45,029 nt of DNA from JAGOZV01 sp964346445. GTDB taxonomy: Bacteria; Patescibacteriota; Saccharimonadia; Saccharimonadales; Saccharimonadaceae. The translations under genes were made by a program, and so were the position numbers. The stretch is from the NCBI GenBank assembly GCA_964346445.1, contig CAYFUI010000003.1:1-45029 (forward strand), given 5' to 3'. Below are positions 28,765-36,970 of this stretch, piece by piece. Position 1 is the stretch's first letter, and each line of letters opens with the position of its first letter. A model generated the notes under the pieces. The model saw only the letters and a program-made list of their open reading frames with translations. It had not been told where the DNA came from and did no database searches.

Positions 28765-29436
28765 TTAAAGGTCGTCAATACTGTAGCCAAAGCCCCGGGC
28801 AGTTCTTATTAAAGGTATCTTGAAAGGATCATCAATTTTCTGTCTTAAGTACCTAATATATACCTCGACGGTATTAGGCATGACGTCTGCATCATAGTCC
28901 CAGACATGATTAATTATCTGTTCTTTATTAAGTGGGCGCCCTTTATTTCTCAAAAGATATTCCAGCAAGGCAAATTCTTTGCTGGTAAGCTGGATGGTTT
29001 TTCCCGCGCGCTTTACCTCAAAGGTGTTGGTGTTAAGTGTTAAGTCGGCGGCACTTAACGTTGTGTCATGTTGGACGCCTGGACGACGTAGCAGTGCCCT
29101 CACGCGAGCCATAACTTCATCCATGGCAAAAGGCTTAAGAATATAATCGTCTGCGCCGGCATCTAAGCCAGCTACCTTATCGCTGGTTGACCCTTTGGCG
29201 GTAAGAATGACAATGGGCATGTGAAGACCCTGGCTGCGGATTTCTTTTATAAGGCTGATGCCGTCTTTCTTTGGCAAACCTAGGTCTATAATAGCCAAGT
29301 CGTATGGCTGAGTTGTTGCCATCACCAGGCCATCTTCGCCATCATAGCTTACATCTACTGCGTAATGTTCTTGTTGCAATACTTTTTTTAATGCATTAGC
29401 AATCTTATGTTCATCTTCTACTACTAGTACTCTCAT
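28765..29436 (-). CDS. OmpR/PhoB-family response regulator
   Basis: The 223-aa regulator has a receiver domain (residues 1-115) with the acidic pocket VVEDE, phospho-acceptor Asp in IIDLGLPKKDG (about residue 51), the Thr of VILTAKG and the Lys of ILKPF. A winged-helix DNA-binding domain follows (residues about 125-220), with LTSKEFALLEYLLRNKG and VEVYIRYLRQKID. It is the partner of the kinase encoded 70 nt downstream. Targets are unknown, but the Gre-like and ATPase genes next to it are candidates. Confidence 0.95.
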   Translation of the reverse strand: MRVLVVEDEHKIANALKKVLQQEHYAVDVSYDGEDGLVMATTQPYDLAIIDLGLPKKDGISLIKEIRSQGLHMPIVILTAKGSTSDKVAGLDAGADDYILKPFAMDEVMARVRALLRRPGVQHDTTLSAADLTLNTNTFEVKRAGKTIQLTSKEFALLEYLLRNKGRPLNKEQIINHVWDYDADVMPNTVEVYIRYLRQKIDDPFKIPLIRTARGFGYSIDDL

Positions 29437-29444
29437 ATTAATCT

Positions 29445-29453
29445 ATTATAACA
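29445..29453 (-). promoter_or_regulatory. extended -10 of the response regulator (leaderless type)
   Basis: TGTTATAAT on the minus strand ends 8 nt before ATG 29436, giving a leader of 0-2 nt. Confidence 0.65.
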
Positions 29454-29546
29454 CAATCTACTTAAAGATAACTTAAAAATTTAGGTGTCATTAAGTTAGA
29501 AATAATATTAAATACCAAGAAAACAGTAACAGTTAGAACAAAATTA

Positions 29547-29555
29547 TGCTATAAT
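29547..29555 (+). promoter_or_regulatory. extended -10 of the AI-2E family gene
   Basis: TGCTATAAT ends 10 nt before ATG 29566. The leader would be about 3-4 nt with no ribosome-binding site. Confidence 0.6.
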
Positions 29556-29565
29556 AATTGATATT

Positions 29566-30732
29566 ATGCAAAGAGTAAAAATAGCTATAGACACAAAAAC
29601 CATGATTCGTTTTTGGTTGGTAGTAATAGGGTTTGCTTTAGCGGCCTTACTATTACACAAGGCACAGCAAGGGTTAATAATAATAGGCATATCAATCTTT
29701 ATGGCGGTGGCGTTGAATACGCCGGTATCGCGCTTAGCTCATAAAATGCCTGGCCGTAGTCGGAGCGCCGCTACAGCCATCTCTTATGTGGCCATTGTAG
29801 TACTACTTGGCACAATAATTACTTTAGTAGTCCCGCCCATTTTAGAGCAAACGGCGAAGTTCACTTCAGCGGTACCGACAATTGTTGACGGTTTAGTCAA
29901 CCAGTGGGGTGCACTGCGTGACGTCCTGTCTAAGTATGGATTGGAGCAGTCATTAGACGATGCTCTTTCTTCATTGCAAACAATGGCCGCTCACTTTGCT
30001 AGTAATGTCGGCAAAATGGCTATTGGCAGTATAGGCTCTTTAATGGAGTTCATTACAGCTCTTATTTTAGTACTGGTGCTGACATTTCTATTCTTAATGG
30101 ATGGACCGTCCATTATGAAAAAATATTATGCCAATATCCAAAATACGGAAAAAAGACAACAGCAAGAGCGAATTTTTAACAAAATTTATGATGTTATTAC
30201 AGGTTATGTAAACGGACAGTTAATTGTCTCTGCTATTGGTGCTTTTGCCGCGGGAACTATGACTTTCATCCTCAGTTTAATTTTTACAGACATACCTAGT
30301 AATCTAGCAGCCCCAGTTGCCGTCATTACGTTCACACTTTCATTAATCCCAATGTTTGGTGCGGCAATTGCCGGTACAATTACGGCTTTAATCATGGCTA
30401 TGAATTCATTTCCGGCGGCTGTTATCTACATAATATTCTTTATTATTTACCAGCAGATAGAAAATAATTTCATTCAACCTGTGGTCCAGGGCAAGCGTAT
30501 TGCACTATCGCCATTAGTTATCCTTATCTCAATCACCCTCGGTGTGTACATGTACGGTATTGTTGGTGGTGTGATTGCTATTCCGGTGGCTGGTACCATT
30601 CAGGTTCTCCTTGAAGAGTATACCAAGCAAAAACAAGCCACCGCCGCTAGTAAGGCTAAAAAAGATAAACCCGTTGCTAAATTTGCCAAAAAAGTAACTA
30701 CTAAATCCACCAAAAAGGTGACTAAGTCTTAA
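29566..30732 (+). CDS. AI-2E family (PerM-like) membrane transporter
   Basis: This 388-aa protein has about seven or eight membrane helices in the AI-2E/PerM arrangement. Two N-terminal helices are followed by a polar loop (about residues 90-145), then FLFLMDGPSIMKKYY and the conserved helix block with QQIENNFIQPVVQGKRIALSP. Members export signals or act as Na+(Li+)/H+ antiporters, so the substrate is open. The C-terminal 35 residues are a Lys/Thr/Ala-rich basic tail. It is divergent from the response regulator and convergent with cysS (15 nt, no terminator). Confidence 0.88.
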   Translation: MQRVKIAIDTKTMIRFWLVVIGFALAALLLHKAQQGLIIIGISIFMAVALNTPVSRLAHKMPGRSRSAATAISYVAIVVLLGTIITLVVPPILEQTAKFTSAVPTIVDGLVNQWGALRDVLSKYGLEQSLDDALSSLQTMAAHFASNVGKMAIGSIGSLMEFITALILVLVLTFLFLMDGPSIMKKYYANIQNTEKRQQQERIFNKIYDVITGYVNGQLIVSAIGAFAAGTMTFILSLIFTDIPSNLAAPVAVITFTLSLIPMFGAAIAGTITALIMAMNSFPAAVIYIIFFIIYQQIENNFIQPVVQGKRIALSPLVILISITLGVYMYGIVGGVIAIPVAGTIQVLLEEYTKQKQATAASKAKKDKPVAKFAKKVTTKSTKKVTKS

Positions 30733-30747
30733 AAACACATTAATAAC

Positions 30748-32199
30748 TTAACTTAAGTAGTACCAGTAAGAGTTTTTAGTTAAATCGCGTAGGCCAACAT
30801 TAAGCTTGGATAGTTCCTGTCGTATTTGGTCAGACCGTTCATAATCCTTCCTTTCTCTTGCGGCGCGTCGCTCTAAAATGAGTTGTTTTATGTGATCACT
30901 AACATCGGGAGTGCTATTAATAAGGTCTAAGCCTAGTAATTCGTCTATCGTTAATAAGAAGTTTTTAAAGCTTAACTGGTCCAATGGTTTATTGGAATTG
31001 GCTATTTTACTAAAAACACCATCTATAAAAGATAAAGCCCCGGGTGTGTTAAGGTTGTTATTTAAAATTTCTAATAGTAACTTAGGCTCGGGCAAGAATG
31101 TTAATTCTTCTTCAGCAGTATTGATCGTTTTATAAATTTGGTGTCTTAGGCTGGCTATCTCCCGCCAATGGTTCAAACGGTTTTTAGCACCAGTTAGCGC
31201 CTTAAAGGTAAAATTTGCTTGGCTTTGGTAATGGCTTTGCAGTACTAGCATTTTGAAGTCTTGCGCAGAGTAGTTGTTTTGGTATAAATCAGCTAGCGTC
31301 AGGCTATTATTTAAAGACTTACTTATTTTTATTCCATCTACCACCATATGGTTGTTGTGAAGCCAGTAGTTAGCTAATGGTTGTTCGTTAGCGGCTAAGC
31401 TTTGGGCTATTTCGTTGGTGTGGTGGACTGGGATGTGGTCAATCCCTCCGGTATGTATATCGATGGTATTTGCCAGCTCTTCCTTTATAATAGCTGAACA
31501 TTCAAGGTGCCATCCAGGGAAGCCCATTGGTGCAGAAGTACCAGGAAGTGTTTCCGTTAAAAAGCTAGGTGGGGTTTTCCATTCCATGTCACGTTGTTGA
31601 TTGTTTGGTGAAAACTTCCAAATAGCAAAATCGCTTTGGTTGATCTTCTCTGGATTAATACTAGGGCGCGTGCCACTTTTTTGCGCCTTTAGGTTTAATC
31701 TAGCAAATTTACTATAAGCGGGAAATTTGCTTGTATCAAAGTAAAGGCCATCGGAAGTCTGGTAGATATAGCCTTTGTCTTTCAATTTTTGCGCCATGGC
31801 AATTTGTTGGTCGATATAGTTAGTAGCTTTAGCTAATTTTGCTGGAGGTAAGAGGTTAAGTTGTTTGCGCCCTTCTAGGAAGTTCGTTGTATACTTATTA
31901 GCTACCTCCCAAGCATTTAGCCCTTCTCTTTTTGCACCAACCTCTAGTTTGTCTTCGCCTGTATCTTCGTCACTGACTAGGTGTCCAACATCGGTAATAT
32001 TTATCACTTGCTTAGGCGTGTAGCCATTAGCTAGTAAAACACGCACTAGTACATCCCAGTAAACGTAGGCGCTCCAGTTGCCAATATGTAGGTCATTATA
32101 AACAGTAGGCCCACATGAATAAATTAACACCTCTTGCGTAGAGATAGGCTGAAAATCCTCTATAGCTTGTGTTTCAGTATTAAACAACCGTAGCGTCAT
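30748..32199 (-). CDS. cysS: cysteinyl-tRNA synthetase
   Basis: This class I synthetase charges tRNA-Cys. The ATP-site HIGH motif is HIGN (in NDLHIGNWSAYVYWDVL) and the KMSKS motif is KISKS. Zinc ligands of the active site are all in place: the Cys of SCGPTVY, the Cys of WHLECSA, and the His and Glu of HHTNEIAQS. At 483 aa the length is normal. I prefer ATG 32199 (MTLRLFNTETQ) because the family begins M-x-L-x-x-x-N-T. A TTG at 32208 with a nearby AAAGG is an alternative. The start lies inside the end of the DHH gene. Confidence 0.95.
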   Translation of the reverse strand: MTLRLFNTETQAIEDFQPISTQEVLIYSCGPTVYNDLHIGNWSAYVYWDVLVRVLLANGYTPKQVINITDVGHLVSDEDTGEDKLEVGAKREGLNAWEVANKYTTNFLEGRKQLNLLPPAKLAKATNYIDQQIAMAQKLKDKGYIYQTSDGLYFDTSKFPAYSKFARLNLKAQKSGTRPSINPEKINQSDFAIWKFSPNNQQRDMEWKTPPSFLTETLPGTSAPMGFPGWHLECSAIIKEELANTIDIHTGGIDHIPVHHTNEIAQSLAANEQPLANYWLHNNHMVVDGIKISKSLNNSLTLADLYQNNYSAQDFKMLVLQSHYQSQANFTFKALTGAKNRLNHWREIASLRHQIYKTINTAEEELTFLPEPKLLLEILNNNLNTPGALSFIDGVFSKIANSNKPLDQLSFKNFLLTIDELLGLDLINSTPDVSDHIKQLILERRAARERKDYERSDQIRQELSKLNVGLRDLTKNSYWYYLS

Positions 32200-33172
32200 A
32201 AGCTTCAAGCGCCTTTCTAGTTGCCGTTAAAATTTCTGTAAAAGTAGTATCATAATCTTGGTATATTCTAAAGCCAGCGGCATATTTGTGACCACCTCCG
32301 CCAAAAAAGCCAGCTATATCATCAGCTATTGGTAAGTTTGTCCTTATCTTTCCTGTTAGTTTACCGTCAGGGTAAGTTTTAATTGCTAGAGCTACCTGTA
32401 CGTCTTGAACTAAGCGCATTTCATCTAACACTAGGACACTAGGATTGTACTGGTCACTATATTTTTGAATCTCCTCCCACGGGATATGAATTAGTGCCAG
32501 TTGGTTGTCTAGGTCGTATTCAATCCGTTCAATTAATTCGCCTTTATATTTCAAAATTTCTGCCGATTTTTTCATAAATTCACGGCGCCTTCCTTCAATT
32601 GTGGCAATTGAGGCACCCAGTTTAGCTAGCTGAGCAGCCACCAATAAGGTGTCCGCATCGGCACTTTCAGTAGTTAGGCCTAGTGTGTCACTAAGAAGTG
32701 CCACCATCAGGCTTTCTGCGGCATAAGTATTAATGGGCCATTTGTTAGCCGTGGCTAAGTTATAAATAACCTGGCTAGTTGCAGCTAGCGGTTGGCAAAG
32801 TAAATGGTAGGTGAAGTCTAAGTCGGCTGTCGTGTCATGGTGGTCAAGCACGATGACTGGATGGGTTTCCAGGTAGTGCCGCGCACCGGGAACTTCATAA
32901 ACCTTAGACAAAAGTATATTAGCCTGAGTATCTACAATAATTGCTAGGTCAGAACCGCTATCAAAGCTAGCCGTTATGCGATCCCAGCCTTTTATGTAAC
33001 GTAGGTATTTTGGCACTTCAACCGGGCAATATAACGACACCTCCTTACCCATCTCCCCCAAGATTTCTTCTAGGGCGATGGCGCTACCGATAGAATCTCC
33101 GTCTGGGTTTTCGGCTTGAATAACCATGATGCGTTTAGCATTTTCCACCTCTTTATTAATAACGGTATTCAT
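32180..33172 (-). CDS. DHH-family phosphoesterase (NrnA/nanoRNase-like)
   Basis: The 330-aa product has the bifunctional oligoribonuclease and pAp phosphatase layout. The DHH domain has motif I NPDGDSIGSA, IIVDTQ and LDHHDTTADL. The DHHA1 domain ends in the substrate-binding GGGGHKYAAGFRI. NrnA proteins degrade 2-5 nt RNAs and recycle pAp. In motif I the usual His two residues before NPDGD, a metal ligand, is missing (QAENPDGD), so catalysis may differ. It starts 3 nt after recR but has its own leaderless-type -10 inside recR. Confidence 0.85.
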   Translation of the reverse strand: MNTVINKEVENAKRIMVIQAENPDGDSIGSAIALEEILGEMGKEVSLYCPVEVPKYLRYIKGWDRITASFDSGSDLAIIVDTQANILLSKVYEVPGARHYLETHPVIVLDHHDTTADLDFTYHLLCQPLAATSQVIYNLATANKWPINTYAAESLMVALLSDTLGLTTESADADTLLVAAQLAKLGASIATIEGRRREFMKKSAEILKYKGELIERIEYDLDNQLALIHIPWEEIQKYSDQYNPSVLVLDEMRLVQDVQVALAIKTYPDGKLTGKIRTNLPIADDIAGFFGGGGHKYAAGFRIYQDYDTTFTEILTATRKALEAYDATVV

Positions 33173-33175
33173 ATG

Positions 33176-33799
33176 TTAATTATAACCAATCTCGTTACGG
33201 CCTTCCAGTGCGTGGGCTAAGGTAATTTGGTCGGCATACTCCAAGTCTACGCCTAGAGGAATGCCTCTTGCTAGCCGTGTCATTTTAAGTTTTATTCCTT
33301 CGTCTTTAAGGTATTTTTGCAAAAATAATGAAGTTGACTCCCCTTCAACACTAGCATTGGTCGCAATGATTATTTCTTCAACCTTGTCCTCTTTGATGCG
33401 CTTAATAAGTTGAGGTATGTTTAGTTCATCCGGGCCGATCCCATCAATTGGACTAATAGCTCCTCCTAAGACATGGTAGGTGCCGCGGTATTTACCAGTC
33501 TTTTCGATGGAAACTATGTCTAGCGGCTCTTCGACTACGGCTATTGTAGTCTTATCCCGTTCAGGGCCGCTATAAAGTGGGGATACATCCTGGTCGGCGT
33601 CTATGAGGGCAAAAGTAACTGGGCAGTTTTTTACACCCGCATGGAGGCTGTTTAAAGAGCTGGCAATTCTAGTACTAGTTTGCGGATTAGTGCGCAACAA
33701 AGAATAGGCGTAGCGCTCTGCTGTTCGTGCACCTACTCCTGGTAATTTACCCAGTTCATTAATAACCTTGACCAAGGCCGTTGGTAATACTTCACCCAC
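33176..33799 (-). CDS. recR: recombination mediator RecR, zinc finger lost
   Basis: RecR works with RecO/RecF to load RecA on gapped DNA. The 207-aa product has the N-terminal helix-hairpin-helix LGKLPGVGARTAERYAY, the Toprim core IAVVEEPLDI, GGAISPIDGIGPDELN, IIATNASVEGE and the C-terminal RGIPLGVDLEYADQITL. The Cys4 zinc finger between them has decayed: Cys59 remains, while the other three positions are Thr62, Ser73 and Tyr76. The start is GTG. It lies in an operon behind ybaB, the classic ybaB-recR pair. Confidence 0.93.
   Translation of the reverse strand: MGEVLPTALVKVINELGKLPGVGARTAERYAYSLLRTNPQTSTRIASSLNSLHAGVKNCPVTFALIDADQDVSPLYSGPERDKTTIAVVEEPLDIVSIEKTGKYRGTYHVLGGAISPIDGIGPDELNIPQLIKRIKEDKVEEIIIATNASVEGESTSLFLQKYLKDEGIKLKMTRLARGIPLGVDLEYADQITLAHALEGRNEIGYN
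33179..33184 (-). promoter_or_regulatory. -10 of the DHH gene within the end of recR (leaderless type)
   Basis: TATAAT on the minus strand encodes the last Tyr-Asn of RecR and ends 6 nt before ATG 33172. Confidence 0.45.
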
Positions 33800-33828
33800 A
33801 ATAATAATTATTTAGCTGTATAGTAAAT

Positions 33829-34119
33829 TTATAAACCTAGTTCACCTAATCCGCCCATTAAAGGCTTCATTTTCTCTGCTGCCACTTCTTGTGCTTTAGC
33901 TAAACCGTCGCGCACAGCAATTTTAATCCAATTCTCGAGCTCTGGAATGTCATCAAAGTCTATTAGCTCTTCATCCAGTTTTACGCTTTTAATCTTCATT
34001 TCACCAGTTATTTGCACAATTACAGCGCCGTCCCCAGCCGACACCTCTATAATCTCTTTCTTAAGATCATTTTGTGCTTTACGCAATTCGTTTAATGTTT
34101 TCATTTGGTCAAATGCCAT
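33829..34119 (-). CDS. YbaB/EbfC family nucleoid-associated protein
   Basis: The 96-aa product has the YbaB layout: an N-terminal helix (KTLNELRKAQNDLKKEI), a three-strand core (DGAVIVQITGEMKIKSVKLDEEL), and a C-terminal helix with GLAKAQEVAAEKM. These dimers bind DNA without strong specificity and usually sit beside dnaX and recR. That context is preserved here, except that dnaB and a glycosyltransferase gene lie between. It has GGGAG before the start and its own extended -10 at 34154-34162. Confidence 0.9.
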   Translation of the reverse strand: MAFDQMKTLNELRKAQNDLKKEIIEVSAGDGAVIVQITGEMKIKSVKLDEELIDFDDIPELENWIKIAVRDGLAKAQEVAAEKMKPLMGGLGELGL

Positions 34120-34153
34120 TTTACCTACTCCCTCTTTTTAACTAACTGTTTTA

Positions 34154-34162
34154 ATTATATCA
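34154..34162 (-). promoter_or_regulatory. extended -10 overlapping a stop codon, driving ybaB-recR
   Basis: TGATATAAT on the minus strand. The TGA is the stop codon of the glycosyltransferase gene. The predicted leader is about 28 nt and carries the GGGAG ribosome-binding site of ybaB. Confidence 0.6.
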
Positions 34163-35614
34163 TTTATCTGTAGCTTTGGTGAAGATATAGTAGCGGTCTG
34201 CCTGACGATAGTTACTATTATTAATAATAGTTTTTAGCGTATAGCCACTTGGTGCTTTAGGACGACCTTGCCTGGTTGCGGTAAAAGTTGTGGCAGTAGC
34301 GGGTACTTCAGTGACGACCACTAGACCTGGTCTATGTTTTGCCAAAACCTCATAGAAACTTTTTTCTTCAGGGGAAACTAGTAATATGCTACTATCTTTA
34401 GGCAATAGGCTGATGTCTTTAGAAAAGTAGCTCGTAATACTTGGATTATAGCTATATCCATAAATATAGTTCTCTAAACCAGCGGCCACAACCGTACTTA
34501 TTAAAATGATGATGGGAATTAAACCGATTACTCTTGCATACGGATTGTAGGGGAACAATCTGTACCAATAACTTAGCATGGAGTCTAGGCCCATAGTTAG
34601 AAGGAGTACTAGTGGAATAAACATAACATTGGTATTTTGTGGATAGATTAAAATGGGTATAATTAGAAGTAATACCCACGCTCCGATAATATAACTACGA
34701 GTGGTGGCACGTGTTTTTATTAATCTAGCCACTCCTATGGCTATGAGTGTAATGGCCGTGATATTAAAAGTAATATAAGCTGGCGAGATGTCGGTTGCGT
34801 TAATGAAGTTGAAGTAATGGTGAAAAAGAAACACAATGTTATTTGTGATGCTTGGCGCACTTGGAGGCGCCCCAAGAAGAGTTAGTAAAAGTGATGGGTG
34901 GAAAATGATAGCCACTAAGAGAGGCAGCAGCAAGCTGCCAAAGACAATTAATGAGATGGTCACATTCTTCTTGTTGGCCGTTTTTAGTAAGTGCCTTAAG
35001 TGTGGGTGCGAAACGATAGCTAAGGCTAGGGCTAATAAAATGTAAATACTAAGTGGTGAGTATAGGCTCAGTGCAATCATTCCTAAGAGAAGAACCTTGT
35101 AACGTAGACGTAATTTAATTTCTTTAGTGCGCGCTACAAGCCCACTAAGCGCCAGTATCCAAACAGACCAGAACAAATACATAATATCGGGTGTACCTGA
35201 ACTAGCAATCAGTAAAAATTGCCCAGTGGTAATTATAATAATAGTTGAAAGAACAGCTAGGCTCGGCTTAAACCAGGTTCTGAGTAGAATAATCATACCA
35301 AACACAGTTCCTAAGGCGGCGAAGAGTGCTGGGAGTTTGATAGAAAACGTTGACAGACCGAACAAGGAAAAGGATAGCCGTTGGAGAAGGTGAAATGGTA
35401 GATTGGCTATAGCGAAACTACTAGGATTGGAAAAACTAATGGAGTCACTAATGATGGCTGAGTCAATTTCCCTCTTTGAAAGACCACCAGGAAGGTTTAA
35501 GCTAACAAATAACAAAATTAAACTTAAAATAACCGCCATAGCGCCATATCCAATGGTGTAGCGGTGTTCGTAAAAAAAGGATTTATCTAGTGTTCGTCTT
35601 TTTTTCCTTACCAT
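34160..35614 (-). CDS. GT-C family glycosyltransferase (ArnT/PMT-like), multi-pass membrane protein
   Basis: The 484-aa product has about eleven hydrophobic helices and an acidic motif in the first outer loop (KREIDSAIISD, about residues 48-58), the usual catalytic-loop position of lipid-phosphate-sugar dependent GT-C enzymes. The stretch LPALFAALGTVFGMIILLRTWF is typical of the GT39/GT83 group. It probably transfers a sugar from a polyprenyl carrier to a protein or glycolipid at the outer face. It sits oddly inside a replication operon, 5 nt after dnaB. The last 80 residues form a soluble domain. Confidence 0.75.
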   Translation of the reverse strand: MVRKKRRTLDKSFFYEHRYTIGYGAMAVILSLILLFVSLNLPGGLSKREIDSAIISDSISFSNPSSFAIANLPFHLLQRLSFSLFGLSTFSIKLPALFAALGTVFGMIILLRTWFKPSLAVLSTIIIITTGQFLLIASSGTPDIMYLFWSVWILALSGLVARTKEIKLRLRYKVLLLGMIALSLYSPLSIYILLALALAIVSHPHLRHLLKTANKKNVTISLIVFGSLLLPLLVAIIFHPSLLLTLLGAPPSAPSITNNIVFLFHHYFNFINATDISPAYITFNITAITLIAIGVARLIKTRATTRSYIIGAWVLLLIIPILIYPQNTNVMFIPLVLLLTMGLDSMLSYWYRLFPYNPYARVIGLIPIIILISTVVAAGLENYIYGYSYNPSITSYFSKDISLLPKDSSILLVSPEEKSFYEVLAKHRPGLVVVTEVPATATTFTATRQGRPKAPSGYTLKTIINNSNYRQADRYYIFTKATDK

Positions 35615-35619
35615 AGTTA

Positions 35620-36969
35620 TTACTCTCTTGATTTATCCAGGTTTTGAAACCTTAATTGCTTTGGATCAAAGTACAGGTCTATCCTGCCAGTTGGACCATT
35701 ACGATGTTTGGCAAGGTGTAGTTCGGTAATGTTGCCCTTTTCACTTTCTGGGTTGTAATAGGCTTCACGATAAATAAACATAACTATATCAGCATCTTGT
35801 TCAATGGAGCCAGATTCCCTGAGGTCTGCCAGCTGGGGGATTTGTGGGTGCCGCGATTCCACCGACCGTGAAAGCTGGCTGAGGGCAATAACTGGTACGT
35901 TTAATTCCCGAGCAATTAGTTTTAGGCCCCTAGATATCTCACTGACCTCTTGTACGCGGTTGCCGTCGCTCTTGCCGCTACCCTGCATTAATTGTAAATA
36001 ATCTATAACTATTAGGCCAAGTGGTTGGTCATGAGCGGCCCGTCTGGCTTTGGTGCGCATCTCTAGCACAGTCATGCCTGGGGTGTCATCTATATAGATA
36101 GGCGCTTCTGCCATCTCTCCCATGGCGTCGGAAAGTTTTTCAAAATCTTCGCCGGACAGATTTCCTGTCCTTATATTCCAAGCATCTATGCCCGAGGCTT
36201 CGGCTAGCATGCGATCTACTAATTGCTCTTTACTCATCTCTAAGCTAAAAAAGAGTACTGGGCTTTTAGATAAAGTTGCGACATTATAAGCTAAATTAGT
36301 TACAAGCGTGGTTTTACCCATAGCTGGCCGGGCGGCCAGAATGAGTAGGTCACTTTTTTGTAAACCAGCAGTCATGTTATCTAGGTCGGTAAAGCCGGTT
36401 CTGACACCACGCAATTGCCCCTTGTTTCTTGAGAGCTCTTCCATGCGGTCAAAGCTATCTTCTAATATGCTTTCAATGCTTGAAAGGTCTTGTTTAAGTG
36501 ATTGGTCGCTGACCGAAAAAAGTTCGGCTTCGGCTTGCCCTAGAAGCTCGTCAGTGTCAGTCTCTTCATTGTAGGCGGCTTCAGCTATTTCACCACCGGC
36601 CTTAATTAAACGGCGCCTAACGGCCTTTTGCGCCACCATCTCGGCGTACGCGCCAGCATTAGCAGCGGTTGGCACATAATTAGTTAACTCTGTTAAATAG
36701 GCAGACCCGCCTATGGCGGTAAGTTGGTCGCTTTTCTTAAGTTCGTCGGTAAGGGTTAGGAGGTCTACTGGCCGGTTCTTTTCAAATAGGTTCATGATGG
36801 CACTGTAAATAATGGTATGTTTTGGCTCATAAAAATCTGGTGCTTTTATGTGTTCGGTGATGTCTGGAAGCACCTCTTCACTAATTAAAACGGCGCCAAG
36901 AAGACTTTTTTCGGCATCCAAACTTTGTGGTGGCACTTTGGCAGTACTAGATGGTTTTTGCTTGGGCAT
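35620..36969 (-). CDS. dnaB: replicative DNA helicase DnaB
   Basis: This hexameric 5'-3' helicase opens the replication fork. The 449-aa product has the N-terminal domain (SLDAEKSLLGAVLISEEVLPDI), a linker, and the RecA-like domain with Walker A RPAMGKTTLV, VLFFSLEMSKEQL, Walker B LIVIDYLQLM, the H4 segment EISRGLKLIARELNVPVIAL and the arginine-finger region KHRNGPTG near the end. The length and motifs are canonical, and no intein is present. It lies 1 nt after the dnaX stop, with GGCGGA as a possible ribosome-binding site. Confidence 0.97.
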   Translation of the reverse strand: MPKQKPSSTAKVPPQSLDAEKSLLGAVLISEEVLPDITEHIKAPDFYEPKHTIIYSAIMNLFEKNRPVDLLTLTDELKKSDQLTAIGGSAYLTELTNYVPTAANAGAYAEMVAQKAVRRRLIKAGGEIAEAAYNEETDTDELLGQAEAELFSVSDQSLKQDLSSIESILEDSFDRMEELSRNKGQLRGVRTGFTDLDNMTAGLQKSDLLILAARPAMGKTTLVTNLAYNVATLSKSPVLFFSLEMSKEQLVDRMLAEASGIDAWNIRTGNLSGEDFEKLSDAMGEMAEAPIYIDDTPGMTVLEMRTKARRAAHDQPLGLIVIDYLQLMQGSGKSDGNRVQEVSEISRGLKLIARELNVPVIALSQLSRSVESRHPQIPQLADLRESGSIEQDADIVMFIYREAYYNPESEKGNITELHLAKHRNGPTGRIDLYFDPKQLRFQNLDKSRE

Positions 36970-36970
36970 T

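Noticed and set aside
30748..32199. HIGN in place of HIGH in CysS as a sign of a broken gene
   Set aside because: The fourth position varies in class I synthetases, and the zinc ligands and KISKS are in place.
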